From Oscillospiraceae bacterium (GTDB lineage: Bacteria > Bacillota > Clostridia > Oscillospirales > CAG-272), in the NCBI GenBank assembly GCA_015065385.1, contig SVQK01000056.1, forward strand, positions 396,983 through 460,982: 64,000 nucleotides of DNA. The letters are read 5' to 3'. The notes beneath the pieces were generated by a model. The model ran no database searches. It was not told the DNA's origin and saw nothing but the letters and a program-made list of their open reading frames with translations. The position numbers and the translations under genes are program-made. Each line of letters opens with the position of its first letter. The stretch's first letter is position 1. Below, in pieces: positions 7,854 through 16,149 of the stretch.

Positions 7854-8966
7854 ATGGATTTTAGCACCCACAAGCCCGTCCGCATTTTCACCGGTGAGAA
7901 CTGCCTCTCCGCCCATCCGGAGGTATTCCGCGAAGCCGGACGCCGCGCCCTGATCGTGACGGGAGCGCACGGAGCCGACGCCTCGGGAGCCGTGGACGAC
8001 ATTCTCTCCGTCCTGAAACAGGCGGACTGTACCTATGTGCGTTTCAACCGCATCCCCGAGAATCCCCCCGCGCCCATGTGCTGCGAGGCGGGCCGGATCG
8101 CGCGGGAGGAAGGATGCGATTTTATCGTCGCGGCGGGAGGCGGATCCGCGCTTGACGCCGGAAAAGCCATCGCCGGATACGCCGCCAACCCGGACTGCGG
8201 ACCGGACGACATTTTCAACGACACCGTCCGGACAAACCCCTGTCTTCCGATCATCGCTGTGCCCACGACCGCCGGAACCGGGAGCGAAGCCGTCCGCTAT
8301 TCCGTCCTGACCATCGACGGCGGCGCGCGGAAAAAGACCTTCAAGCACCCCTCCGCGTATCCGAAGGCGTCCTTTGTCGATCCGCGCTATACATACACCC
8401 TGTCGGACAAATACACCGCTTCGACCGCCCTCGACGCGCTGGCCCATGCCGTCGAGTCCTATCTCTCCCCGAAATCCTGCCCCGCCTCCGAAGAAGCGGC
8501 TCTGTACGCCGCGCGGGAGATCTGGGATATCCTGTTCCGTCAGAACAAAACGACCGGATGGACGAAGGAGGACCGGACGCGCCTCTCCTATGCCGCCTGT
8601 GCCGCCGGAGTCGCCATCGACTACACGGGAACCGGATTCCCCCATCCGCTCGGCTACTGCCTGACCCTGACCCGGGGAACTCCCCACGGAGAAGCCTGCG
8701 CGATCTTCGAAGGGGCGTACCTCTCCTACAACCGCCTGACCGACGCCGGAGCTGCCCGGATCGACGCCCTTGCCGAAACGATCGGCGCGACTCCGGACGA
8801 AATGATCGAGCGGATCCCCGAAAAGAGCGGGATCCATCTCACCATCGGTCCGGAGGAGCGGGAATCGCTCATCGACCGGGTCGCCGGGGCGGGGAACTTT
8901 GCGAACTCCCCCTATGTGATCTCCCGCGGCGAAATGAGCGACATCTTCGCGCGGCTGTTCGGCTGA
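7854..8966 (+). CDS. Iron-containing alcohol dehydrogenase family protein
   Basis: The protein has 370 residues; ATG 7854 follows GGAGG by 5 nt. An N-terminal Rossmann domain carries the GGGSALDAGKAIA nucleotide-binding block, followed by PTTAGTGSEA. The helical domain carries the metal-ligand histidine motifs DALAHAVESYLS, FPHPLGYC and TPHGEACAI. Family members oxidise alcohols or reduce aldehydes with NAD(P)H and Fe2+ or Zn2+, for example butanol, 1,3-propanediol or lactaldehyde dehydrogenases; the substrate here cannot be assigned. It stands alone between divergent promoters and a bidirectional terminator. Confidence 0.9.
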   Translation: MDFSTHKPVRIFTGENCLSAHPEVFREAGRRALIVTGAHGADASGAVDDILSVLKQADCTYVRFNRIPENPPAPMCCEAGRIAREEGCDFIVAAGGGSALDAGKAIAGYAANPDCGPDDIFNDTVRTNPCLPIIAVPTTAGTGSEAVRYSVLTIDGGARKKTFKHPSAYPKASFVDPRYTYTLSDKYTASTALDALAHAVESYLSPKSCPASEEAALYAAREIWDILFRQNKTTGWTKEDRTRLSYAACAAGVAIDYTGTGFPHPLGYCLTLTRGTPHGEACAIFEGAYLSYNRLTDAGAARIDALAETIGATPDEMIERIPEKSGIHLTIGPEERESLIDRVAGAGNFANSPYVISRGEMSDIFARLFG

Positions 8967-9009
8967 TAAACCGAAGCAGGGTTCTTGTTCGAAACTGAAT
9001 AAAAAAACG

Positions 9010-9050
9010 CCGGTTTCCGCGTTCCGAAAAGGATGCGGAGACCGGTTTTC
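9010..9050. terminator. Bidirectional terminator
   Basis: CCGGTTTCCGC (9010-9020) pairs with GCGGAGACCGG (9035-9045). It is followed by TTTTC on plus and by a T-run on minus (A-run 9001-9007), so it serves the alcohol dehydrogenase and the convergent regulator gene. Confidence 0.75.
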
Positions 9051-9064
9051 TGCGGTTTATTCCG

Positions 9065-9514
9065 TCATTCGGCAGTCTTTTTCCAGTGCGCGAGCTTCGG
9101 GAGCTCCGCCTCGAAATATGCCCGCGCCGCTTCGGGAGGCCAGTTCTCGCTGGACATATGCCCGGCCAGAAACGCGGCCAGCTCTTCCATCGAGCCGTAG
9201 ACAAACTTCCCGTCCGCATAGCACCATTTGCAGTATTCCTCGTTGAAGGAACCGTCCGGCTCCCGGCTGAGCGTTCCGTCGTCGAGCGGCATTCCGCAGC
9301 ACTGGCAGATCAGCTTGCGCGGCGAGCCGAGCAGGGTGTTGATGGAGACGTCGAAGAGAGCGGAGAGGAGCTTGAGCGTCTCCGTGTTCGGGATCGCTTC
9401 TCCCGTTTCCCAGCGGCTTACGGCCTGACGGGTGACGAACACTTTTCCGGCCACCTCCTCCTGACTCATTCCCCGCGCGGTGCGCAGATTCAAAAGCACG
9501 TCCTTTGTTTCCAT
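9065..9514 (-). CDS. XRE-family regulator with C-terminal zinc ribbon
   Basis: The protein has 149 residues. Residues 1-60 form a Cro/C1 helix-turn-helix (TARGMSQEEVAGKVFVTRQA, then VSRWETGEAIP). After it comes CQCCGMPL, an acidic stretch with EPDGSFNEEYC, and KWCY, giving four cysteines in the arrangement of the putative zinc-ribbon domain PF12674. The combination is common in Clostridia and may sense metal or redox, but targets are unknown. The start at 9514 is chosen because the promoter's -10 (9556-9561) covers the alternative ATG at 9553. It is a single gene with a strong promoter. Confidence 0.85.
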   Translation of the reverse strand: METKDVLLNLRTARGMSQEEVAGKVFVTRQAVSRWETGEAIPNTETLKLLSALFDVSINTLLGSPRKLICQCCGMPLDDGTLSREPDGSFNEEYCKWCYADGKFVYGSMEELAAFLAGHMSSENWPPEAARAYFEAELPKLAHWKKTAE

Positions 9515-9555
9515 TTTGTCCGCCTTTCCATATCGGATGGATTGTTTCCGCATCC

Positions 9556-9584
9556 AGTATAACGCCCGTGCGGGGATTTGTCAA
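9556..9584 (-). promoter_or_regulatory. Strong promoter of the zinc-ribbon XRE gene
   Basis: On minus: TTGACA (9584-9579), 17 bp, TATACT (9561-9556). The predicted start near 9549 lies inside the upstream ATG, which fixes translation at 9514. Confidence 0.7.
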
Positions 9585-9602
9585 GCAACTGCGGATTGCG
9601 GG

Positions 9603-10487
9603 TTATCCGATCGGCTTTTTCCGCCCGCCCCCGCCGCTGCGGAATCCCCTCCACCGGATCGAGCAGGCATAGGCCGAGGCGAGAAGCAGGGGAAGGAGCG
9701 TATCGCTCTGGCACCGGATCAGCGTTACCTCCTCCTCGTCGATCCGGTCCTCCCACACCCGAACAGTCCCTCCGCGGAGGTTTCTGAGCTTCTGCGTCAC
9801 GTCCTCCCGCCGCTCTTCCGGGATGCCGGCCTCGTCAAACAGCGCGCCGTCCGTCCAGACCTTGTCCGTGCTCTTCAATAAGATGTTCAGGCACCGGCGG
9901 GCGAGGGGATCCCCCATGCTGTCGAAGATCGTCCCGACCTCCTCCCCGGTCAGAAGCTCCGCAAGCCCCGCGGCTTCCGGCTCCGGGAGAATGGCGGCGA
10001 AAGGGAACCTCTTCGATTCGAACACCTCGAGCCAGCCGAAATTCGACGCCCGCTGATGCCCGGTGCTGAAGATGTACTGTCCCATCTGCTCCGGCGGGGG
10101 ATCGGAATCCGGATAGTCCTCTTTCCAGCGCACGTCCTCCGGCCTGCGCGGCTTCCACCATTCCCCGGACTCGATCCCGCCGTAGCAACATTTCACTGCG
10201 GCGACCACCAGCTCGTAGGCCGTGCGCGTGATGTCGGGGATCGGGTTCTCGTTCAGCTCCCGCGCCACAATCCGGGGAAGATCCCGCCGGGGCGTGCCGC
10301 CGAAGAGATCGTCGATCGTGACCCCCAGCTCGTTCGCCAGATCCGGGAGCAGGGCCGCGTCGGGCAGGGTATCCGTGGTCTCCCACCGGCTCACCGCCTG
10401 CATGCTCACCGAAAGCGCTTCCGCCAGCTTTTCCTGCGTCAGTCCCGCCTTCTGTCTGTACTCTCTGAGATTTGCTCCGAAGTCCAT
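9603..10487 (-). CDS. XRE-family transcriptional regulator with long C-terminal domain
   Basis: The protein has 294 residues. The first 65 form a helix-turn-helix (LREYRQKAGLTQEKLAEAL, then SMQAVSRWETTDTLP). The remainder is an uncharacterised acidic and aromatic domain with the patch SNFGWLEVFESKRFPFAAIL. A similar NYGWLE patch occurs in the upstream regulator, so the two are probably tandem paralogues. The C-terminus turns basic (RWRGFRSGGGGRKKPIG). ATG 10487 sits 7 nt after GGAGG; a GTG at 10493 would overlap the preceding stop as GTGA and is an alternative. Targets are not evident; the pair may regulate themselves. Confidence 0.72.
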   Translation of the reverse strand: MDFGANLREYRQKAGLTQEKLAEALSVSMQAVSRWETTDTLPDAALLPDLANELGVTIDDLFGGTPRRDLPRIVARELNENPIPDITRTAYELVVAAVKCCYGGIESGEWWKPRRPEDVRWKEDYPDSDPPPEQMGQYIFSTGHQRASNFGWLEVFESKRFPFAAILPEPEAAGLAELLTGEEVGTIFDSMGDPLARRCLNILLKSTDKVWTDGALFDEAGIPEERREDVTQKLRNLRGGTVRVWEDRIDEEEVTLIRCQSDTLLPLLLASAYACSIRWRGFRSGGGGRKKPIG

Positions 10488-10489
10488 CG

Positions 10490-11386
10490 TCACGCCTCCT
10501 CTTCGTCCGGGTCTTTTTCGGCCAAAACGGGGGAAACCTCGTCGGGGAAGATCGGATGGAAATCGCTGTTCAGCAGATTACATCCGCTCTGAGGGCGGAG
10601 ATCCTCGTGCAGGGCCGTCAGCGCGGTCATGAGGTACGGCTTCCCCGTGAAGACGAACACGGCCCGCTCCCCGTTCGGGAACACCACCGTCTCTTCCGGT
10701 CCGGCGAGAAACCGGAGCAGAGTCCGCGCGTCCTCGACCGTCGATCCGCATTTCTCCGCCGCGTATTCCGCGCTGATCCGCCGCGGCGCGCCCTTCGTGT
10801 GGAGGAACCGGACCAGCTTCATCATGCCCGGCTTCGAAAGGGCGGCGAGGAATGCGGAGAGCTTGTCCGTGTCCCCCTCGAGCCAGCCGTAGTTGTCCGG
10901 GTGCTGCATGAGTGTGACGCAGAGGGCCGCCTGCTCGTGCGACATCGCGTGGGAGAAGATTTCCGAGGTGGTGACGCCCGTCCGCTCGCCCCGGTTTCCG
11001 CGCCATAATACCCAGAGCGGCGGAAGGAGGGGCTTTCCGTCCTCGCCTTCCGGATCCTCGCCCGTCGGATACAGTCTATCCGTCGCAAAGGTGAAGGTCC
11101 GGCTCACCGTATCCGCGAAATAGGCCAGCGCGGCGGCACGGCTTCCCATCCCGGCATACGGATTCCCGATGTCCGGTTCCCCGGCCAGCAGGGCGTCGAT
11201 GGAGACCCCGTAATGCTTCGCCAGCGACAGCACAAGATCCAGCCCGGGTTCGCTCTCGCCCGTCTCCCATTTGCTCACCGTCTTGTCGGAGATCCCGAGC
11301 GCGTCCCCGAGATCCCGCTGAGTCTCCCCGGCTTTCTTTCTCAGCTTGGCCAGATTTTCGGCAAATTTGGTTTTCATCTCTTCCAT
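10490..11386 (-). CDS. XRE-family transcriptional regulator, first of a tandem pair
   Basis: The 298-residue protein has an N-terminal helix-turn-helix (LAKLRKKAGETQRDLGDALG, then ISDKTVSKWETGESEPG), residues 1-70, followed by a 220-residue domain of unknown function. The latter contains HPDNYGWLEGDTDKLSAFLA and the winged-helix-like stretch PGMMKLVRFLHTKGAPRRIS, suggesting a ligand-sensing or second DNA-binding module. ATG 11386 has GAGG about 8 nt upstream; a second ATG lies at 11377. It has its own promoter at 11468-11496 and is coupled to the second regulator. Confidence 0.72.
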   Translation of the reverse strand: MEEMKTKFAENLAKLRKKAGETQRDLGDALGISDKTVSKWETGESEPGLDLVLSLAKHYGVSIDALLAGEPDIGNPYAGMGSRAAALAYFADTVSRTFTFATDRLYPTGEDPEGEDGKPLLPPLWVLWRGNRGERTGVTTSEIFSHAMSHEQAALCVTLMQHPDNYGWLEGDTDKLSAFLAALSKPGMMKLVRFLHTKGAPRRISAEYAAEKCGSTVEDARTLLRFLAGPEETVVFPNGERAVFVFTGKPYLMTALTALHEDLRPQSGCNLLNSDFHPIFPDEVSPVLAEKDPDEEEA

Positions 11387-11467
11387 AGAATTGCCTCTTT
11401 TCCGCTCCCATTATGCGGGAGCTGTCAGATTCAATCTCTGAAATCCGGATTTCTTTGATCTGTCCGC

Positions 11468-11496
11468 AGTATAACACAAATCATACGGGAGGGCAA
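11468..11496 (-). promoter_or_regulatory. Promoter of the tandem XRE operon
   Basis: On minus: TTGCCC (11496-11491), 17 bp, TATACT (11473-11468). Confidence 0.6.
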
Positions 11497-11532
11497 TAAG
11501 CAAAAACGGGATTCTCTCTCGGATCGGGAGAG

Positions 11533-11564
11533 AAAAAGCCGGGACTCCACGGAGGAATCCCGGC
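11533..11564 (-). terminator. Terminator of the two-gene operon at 11.6-15.0 kb
   Basis: On minus: GCCGGGATTCC (11564-11554) pairs with GGAGTCCCGGC (11548-11538), followed by TTTTT. It lies 17 bases past the stop codon at 11581. Confidence 0.85.
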
Positions 11565-11580
11565 GGATAAAGAGAACGGC

Positions 11581-13779
11581 TCAGAACGAAACGGACACCT
11601 TGACCGGCTTGCCGTCGCTCTCGAAGGTGAAATAGGAGGTTTCGCTGTCCGGCTCGTAGTCGAAGGGAAGATCCTTCGTTTCGCCGCCCGCGGTCACCTT
11701 CACCGATTTCGGCGGACGCTTCGTCCAGATTCTGGCCTGCGCCGTCATTTCGGAGGGGCCGCGGAAGGTGAATTTCAGGCTTCTCTGGGAAACCTCTGTC
11801 TTTTCGGCGCGTCCGGAGAGGGCGAGGATCGCGGCGGGTTCGGATTTGTCGATCCGCTTCACGTCGAGCCACAGCCCCACGGAGTCCGGTTTCAGCTCCG
11901 GATTTTCCACCACGGGCAGACCGTCGGCGAAGAGATCGATGAAGTCCCCTTCCAGCACGTCGCTTTCGTCGGAGACCTCGTCCATACGGGCGGTGATCCG
12001 GTAAACGCCCCGGCGCAGATCGAGGGTCGCGGTCGGCTCGGCGTTCCCGAGAAGGGCGAGGATCTTATCCCGGTAGTCGTCCGAGGCTTCCGCGTCAACG
12101 GCGAGCTTTGTCGGATGCACGTTCATCACGAGCACCCGGCCGCCTCCGACCTCGTAGAGTCCGTCGGCGGGGGATTTCCCGAGGCCGAGCGTCAGCGTCA
12201 GATGCTCCGTCGGCGTGTCATACCTGTTCGCGCCGCTGTTCCACCATTCGCGCACCTTGTGGAAGCCGTCGCTGCCGTCCCCGACCAGAATCAGCGTTCC
12301 TCCGCTCTTGACCCATCCGGACAGACCTTCGTTGATATCCGGGGAGGCGGGCTTCATGAACTCGTAGGACAGCACGAGCGTCTTGTAGGACTCGAGATAG
12401 GCGGGATAGCGGCGGATGTTGTCGAGCTGAACGGGCCGCGCGGCGATCCCGGCCTTGACCAGAGGAAGGGCAAGTCCGTAGAAGGGAGAGAACTCCAAGG
12501 CCCCGTTTGCCGAACCCGCGTCGATCGATCCGTAGCTTGTCTCCCCGGGGTAGATCCGCTGGAACATCGCGGAATCGGCCAGGGCAACGGCGACCTCGCG
12601 GCTGCCTCTCGGCCATTCGACGTCGTTCTGATCCGCCATATCCCGGAGCGTGTGCATGACGGTCAAAAGATTCGTCTTGTATTCCGGCGGGATCCTCACC
12701 ATGGTGTCATGGGAGGGCTTGAAGTCCTCGCGGCGTCCGCCCGCTTCCGTGAAGGCCTTGAATTCCGCGCGGCGGGCTTTCAGCGTTTCGTCCGTCGCCT
12801 CATGCCGTCCCTTCATGACCCGGCGCGGCCACGGCGAGACCTCGTAGTCGGAGATTTCCGGATGGAAGAGGGAAGCGACCACCGTGCGGTAGTAGTTGGC
12901 CCGATAGTCCTGCCAGGAGAAGCGCGGATTGTCCTCGATGGGATCGGCCAGATACCACATCCTCCGTCCCGTTCCGCGGACCAGTTCCTGCATGACGCCG
13001 TATTCGAGGAACGCCGTCTCGAAGGTGCGCTCCTTTCTCACGCCGCGGAAGTAGTTGCGCTCCCGGGAGGTGCCGGTCCAGATCTGCGCGATGTAGCCGT
13101 CCACGGTGGGCAGGTCGATCAGGGCGGATTCCGGAGAGACGATCTTCCACTGAGTGTAGTTGATGAGGGAGTGCGTGGGGACGTAGAACCGGAGCAGGCG
13201 GTCGTACTTCACCATGGCGTATTCCTTGAGCTCGGAGCAGAGGCGGTCGAGCGTGCGGGTGTAGAGATACTGCTTGAGCTTCGAGGCGCGGTACTGCGCG
13301 TCGCAGGAGGACTGCGGGTCCTGCCAGTCTTCCTTATAATAGATCTTCCACTCCCGCTTGAAGGCGTCGGAATAGCCGGTCTCCACCCAGAACTCCGGCT
13401 CCTCGAGGTGTATGGCCTCCACGCCGCAGTCCACCGCGTATTTCAGCCCGTCCGCCAGATAGTGCGCGAAGGCGTTGGAGGGGACCATGTAGGGCACGTC
13501 CGGACCGTGGGCGCGTTCTTCGCCGCTCGGGAGCTTCTGCCCCTCGTCCCGGTGGTTGATCCCGTCCCAGCGGGCGAACAGATAATCCTGATAGTTGCCC
13601 CACGACACCCCGGTCATGAGGTGGATGACGTAACCGGCCTTCTTCCACTTTTTGATCCGGTTTTTCAGATCGTGGAAGCCGTAGACCATGACAAAGTCGG
13701 ACTGTACGTCGAAAACGGGCTCGAAATCGCCGCTTTCCTGTACGCCCGTGCGTTCTTCGGTGCGGGGATAGTCTTTCAT
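11581..13779 (-). CDS. Large cytosolic protein, probable glycoside hydrolase-like TIM barrel
   Basis: The protein has 732 residues and no signal peptide; ATG 13779 follows AAAAAGGAG. Residues 1-380 look like a barrel: a YVIHLMTGVSWGNYQDYLF strand, then VEAIHLEEPEFWVETGY, where paired glutamates sit at a strand end as in retaining glycosidases, and later WQDYRANYYRTVVASLFHPE. Residues 430-600 resemble a flavodoxin/GATase-like middle domain as in GH42 trimerisation domains (RYPAYLESYKTLVLSYEFMK, then SGWVKSGGTLILVGDG). The last 130 residues are beta-sandwich. I do not recognise a named family; the enzymatic role is inferred. It is the second gene of an operon whose first gene ends 20 bases before it. 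Confidence 0.6.
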   Translation of the reverse strand: MKDYPRTEERTGVQESGDFEPVFDVQSDFVMVYGFHDLKNRIKKWKKAGYVIHLMTGVSWGNYQDYLFARWDGINHRDEGQKLPSGEERAHGPDVPYMVPSNAFAHYLADGLKYAVDCGVEAIHLEEPEFWVETGYSDAFKREWKIYYKEDWQDPQSSCDAQYRASKLKQYLYTRTLDRLCSELKEYAMVKYDRLLRFYVPTHSLINYTQWKIVSPESALIDLPTVDGYIAQIWTGTSRERNYFRGVRKERTFETAFLEYGVMQELVRGTGRRMWYLADPIEDNPRFSWQDYRANYYRTVVASLFHPEISDYEVSPWPRRVMKGRHEATDETLKARRAEFKAFTEAGGRREDFKPSHDTMVRIPPEYKTNLLTVMHTLRDMADQNDVEWPRGSREVAVALADSAMFQRIYPGETSYGSIDAGSANGALEFSPFYGLALPLVKAGIAARPVQLDNIRRYPAYLESYKTLVLSYEFMKPASPDINEGLSGWVKSGGTLILVGDGSDGFHKVREWWNSGANRYDTPTEHLTLTLGLGKSPADGLYEVGGGRVLVMNVHPTKLAVDAEASDDYRDKILALLGNAEPTATLDLRRGVYRITARMDEVSDESDVLEGDFIDLFADGLPVVENPELKPDSVGLWLDVKRIDKSEPAAILALSGRAEKTEVSQRSLKFTFRGPSEMTAQARIWTKRPPKSVKVTAGGETKDLPFDYEPDSETSYFTFESDGKPVKVSVSF

Positions 13780-13799
13780 GGCTCTCTCCTTTTTATTCT

Positions 13800-15026
13800 T
13801 TATTTGCGGGGAATCGACGCGGATTTGCCGTCCTTTTCCACACGGATGCTCTCTCTGCCGACCGTCACGGCGCATCCGGGATCCTCGACCGGCGACAGAC
13901 CGATCTGTCCGGCGGGGACGGGAGGAAGATTGAAGGTTTCCGTTTTTCCGGAGCGGTACCGGAAGGTGAAGGTCCCGTCCTCTTCCGCCCGGATCTCTTC
14001 GACGTAGTCAAGGGAGGCGAAGTAGTCCCACCAGCTGTTCGAGTATCCGCCCTCATGCGTGACGCCGTCCGCGTGGGGCATGCAGGAGAACCACCAGCGG
14101 TGATGGAGGCGGCAGGCGTGCTTCTCGCAGTCCATGCCGAGGGGAATGTAGACGGAAGGATCGAAGAGTTCCGCCTGTCCGGTGAGATCCGGATAGTTCT
14201 CCTGCCAGTCCCGCCATGTCGAGAGGACGGGATCCGGGTTCTTCCAGTCGTAGTCACGGACGGAGTTGGGGGAGAAGTGGACGTTTCCGCAGGCCGCCGT
14301 CCCGTCGTAATTGCGCTTTGCCAGAATGAATTTCTGCCAGAGGTTCATCGAATCGTACTGTACTCCGTCCCATTCGTGTTCCGTGTAGCCGAAGCAGTCC
14401 GTTCCGCCCGTGAAGACGTGCATCATGACGTTCTCCATCATGTGGCCGAAGCACTCGAAATTGGCGTCCCGGCGGCTGACGGACACGTTCATGATCGCGG
14501 TGAGCGGGCAGTCCGCTTCGATGGGATCCCCGTTGATCCAGTAGGCGTTTTTCCCCATCATGCAGGCTTCGAAGCAGTAGACCGGATCCTGATTGACCAG
14601 CAGGATCATGTCGAACTCGCTGTTTCTGCGGCGCTCGATCAGGTCGTGTTCCCGGATCAGCCGGTCGTAGTTGAAGGAAAAGCCGACGTTCTCCGGGCAG
14701 ACCTCCTTCGTGAACCACTCGTTCGACCACCAGCCGTACCATCCCTTTTCAAAGAGGCGGCGGACGGTCTCCTCGTCGAGCGTTTTTGACATGCCGGAGG
14801 AAAGGTTGAAATCGATTTTATGGGCGGGAAATCCGTCATCCCGCTCCCAGGAGACGGTTTCGCAGGTCACAAGTCCGTGGGAACCGAAGCGGATATCGTC
14901 GTACAGCTCCAGTACGGAGGGCTCGATTTTGTCGGTCAGTCCCACAAGATCGGAAAGGCGGGAGCCGTCCGAAAACAGGGGATTCTGCTCGATCACAAGG
15001 ATTTTCAGACGGTGGCGTTTGGGCAT
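13800..15026 (-). CDS. Unrecognised 408-residue protein, aromatic- and His-rich
   Basis: I do not recognise the family. The 408-residue product starts at ATG 15026, 8 nt after a near-perfect AAAGGAGGTG. The N-terminus KILVIEQNPLFSDGSRLSDL may be a Rossmann-like strand and loop. The C-terminal half is rich in W, H, Y and C, including CEKHACRLHHRWWFSCMPHA and GGYSNSWWDYFASLDYVEEI, patterns that look like a metal or carbohydrate site. There is no signal peptide or membrane segment. It shares an operon with the glycosidase-like gene, so a role in the same sugar pathway is plausible. Confidence 0.7.
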   Translation of the reverse strand: MPKRHRLKILVIEQNPLFSDGSRLSDLVGLTDKIEPSVLELYDDIRFGSHGLVTCETVSWERDDGFPAHKIDFNLSSGMSKTLDEETVRRLFEKGWYGWWSNEWFTKEVCPENVGFSFNYDRLIREHDLIERRRNSEFDMILLVNQDPVYCFEACMMGKNAYWINGDPIEADCPLTAIMNVSVSRRDANFECFGHMMENVMMHVFTGGTDCFGYTEHEWDGVQYDSMNLWQKFILAKRNYDGTAACGNVHFSPNSVRDYDWKNPDPVLSTWRDWQENYPDLTGQAELFDPSVYIPLGMDCEKHACRLHHRWWFSCMPHADGVTHEGGYSNSWWDYFASLDYVEEIRAEEDGTFTFRYRSGKTETFNLPPVPAGQIGLSPVEDPGCAVTVGRESIRVEKDGKSASIPRK

Positions 15027-15050
15027 GGAATACGCACCTCCTTTGTCCCC

Positions 15051-15079
15051 ATTGTACCAGAGGAAAGCCCTTTTGTCAA
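15051..15079 (-). promoter_or_regulatory. Strong promoter of the 11.6-15.0 kb operon
   Basis: On minus: TTGACA (15079-15074), 17 bp, TACAAT (15056-15051). The -35 box begins two bases after the T-run of the preceding terminator, leaving no spare intergenic DNA. Confidence 0.75.
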
Positions 15080-15080
15080 C

Positions 15081-15111
15081 AAAAAAGATCGGAGCCGATG
15101 TGACTCCGATC
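15081..15111 (-). terminator. Terminator of the padR-DUF1700-DUF4097 operon
   Basis: On minus: GATCGGAG (15111-15104), loop, CTCCGATC (15094-15087), then TTTTTT. Confidence 0.85.
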
Positions 15112-15126
15112 CGTTTGGAGAGCATG

Positions 15127-16149
15127 TTATTCCGCCGGATAAATGTGGTGATAACCGCTCGATGTGGTGATGGACCACGGCGTCGCGGTGTTGGCGGTGT
15201 TGGAGGCCGACCCGGACCCCCGGATGGAGGTCTTTTCGCCGACAAGACTGCCCGTGACGTCCCCGCTCACGGTTTCGATATTGAACTTTCCCGCGTCGGC
15301 GCGGAGAAAATGCACGTCCCCGCTGGTGGTTTTGATATAGCATTGTCCCTCGACGGTCAGGTCTCCGAGTAGAAGATCCCCGCTTGTGCTTTTCAGGCTT
15401 GCGAATCCGACGTTCGTGACGTCCGTTTTGAACTGTCCGGATACGGTTTCCAACGTCAGCGTCTCGGAGGCTGTGACGTTTTTGAACTCGATATCGCCGC
15501 TCGTGGTCTTGACGAACAGGTTGGATTCCGTCCCGCAGTCCCGGAGGAAGACGTCTCCGCTTGTGGAGTTGACCGTGATCCCGCCGCGGACAGAGCTGCC
15601 GATCACCGTGACGTCCCCGCTCGTCGTTTTGAACTTCAATTCATCCGCGGACGTGAGGATCCAAAAGATCTCTCCGGAGAGGGTCGTCACCTCTGCCGAG
15701 CCGAACGGAAACGTTGTGTTGCAGCGGAAATCCCCGCTCATGGATTCCGCGTGAAGGTCGGACAGCACATCCTGCGGCAGGTACAGCTCGACGGACGCGC
15801 CGCCTGTTTCGAAGAAGCCGATGCGCCGGTTCCACGGACGGGCGTCCTTCTGGGATACGGTCAGCACGCCGCGCTCCACGGTCAGGGTCACGGGCGCATC
15901 CTCCGCGGAGGTGACGACGGCGCGAACCTTGCCGTCCGGGAGGGGATTGGGATTCAGCGACAGAGAACAGTCGAGCAGCTTCGCGTCGATGGAGGAGAAG
16001 GGTTCCTCCACGGAGATCTCTTCCGTTCCGTATGTCCTGCCGCTGAATCTTCTCACGTCAAATCCGACCCGCGCGAGCGCGGTGAAGAAGAGCGCGGCTC
16101 CGGCGAGGATCAGAGCGGCCGCGGTGATGCAGAGATTCTTTTTCGTCAT
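15127..16149 (-). CDS. DUF4097 beta-strand repeat protein, membrane-anchored
   Basis: The protein has 340 residues. An N-terminal hydrophobic segment (NLCITAAALILAGAALFFTA, residues 5-24) anchors it, with the rest outside. Residues 100-310 form a right-handed beta-helix-like ladder in which SGD/SGE/SGQ recurs about every 20 residues, mostly as TTSGD or TVSGD. This is the DUF4097 putative adhesin pattern. In Bacillota such proteins lie in padR-DUF1700-DUF4097 cassettes linked to envelope stress sensing; molecular function is unknown. Its ATG overlaps the stop of the upstream gene (ATGA), and the operon terminator follows at once. Confidence 0.88.
   Translation of the reverse strand: MTKKNLCITAAALILAGAALFFTALARVGFDVRRFSGRTYGTEEISVEEPFSSIDAKLLDCSLSLNPNPLPDGKVRAVVTSAEDAPVTLTVERGVLTVSQKDARPWNRRIGFFETGGASVELYLPQDVLSDLHAESMSGDFRCNTTFPFGSAEVTTLSGEIFWILTSADELKFKTTSGDVTVIGSSVRGGITVNSTSGDVFLRDCGTESNLFVKTTSGDIEFKNVTASETLTLETVSGQFKTDVTNVGFASLKSTSGDLLLGDLTVEGQCYIKTTSGDVHFLRADAGKFNIETVSGDVTGSLVGEKTSIRGSGSASNTANTATPWSITTSSGYHHIYPAE

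Noticed and set aside
12115..14007. 630-codon open frame antisense to the 732-residue protein gene
   Set aside because: Low-complexity R/V/G-rich composition and full overlap with a well supported gene.
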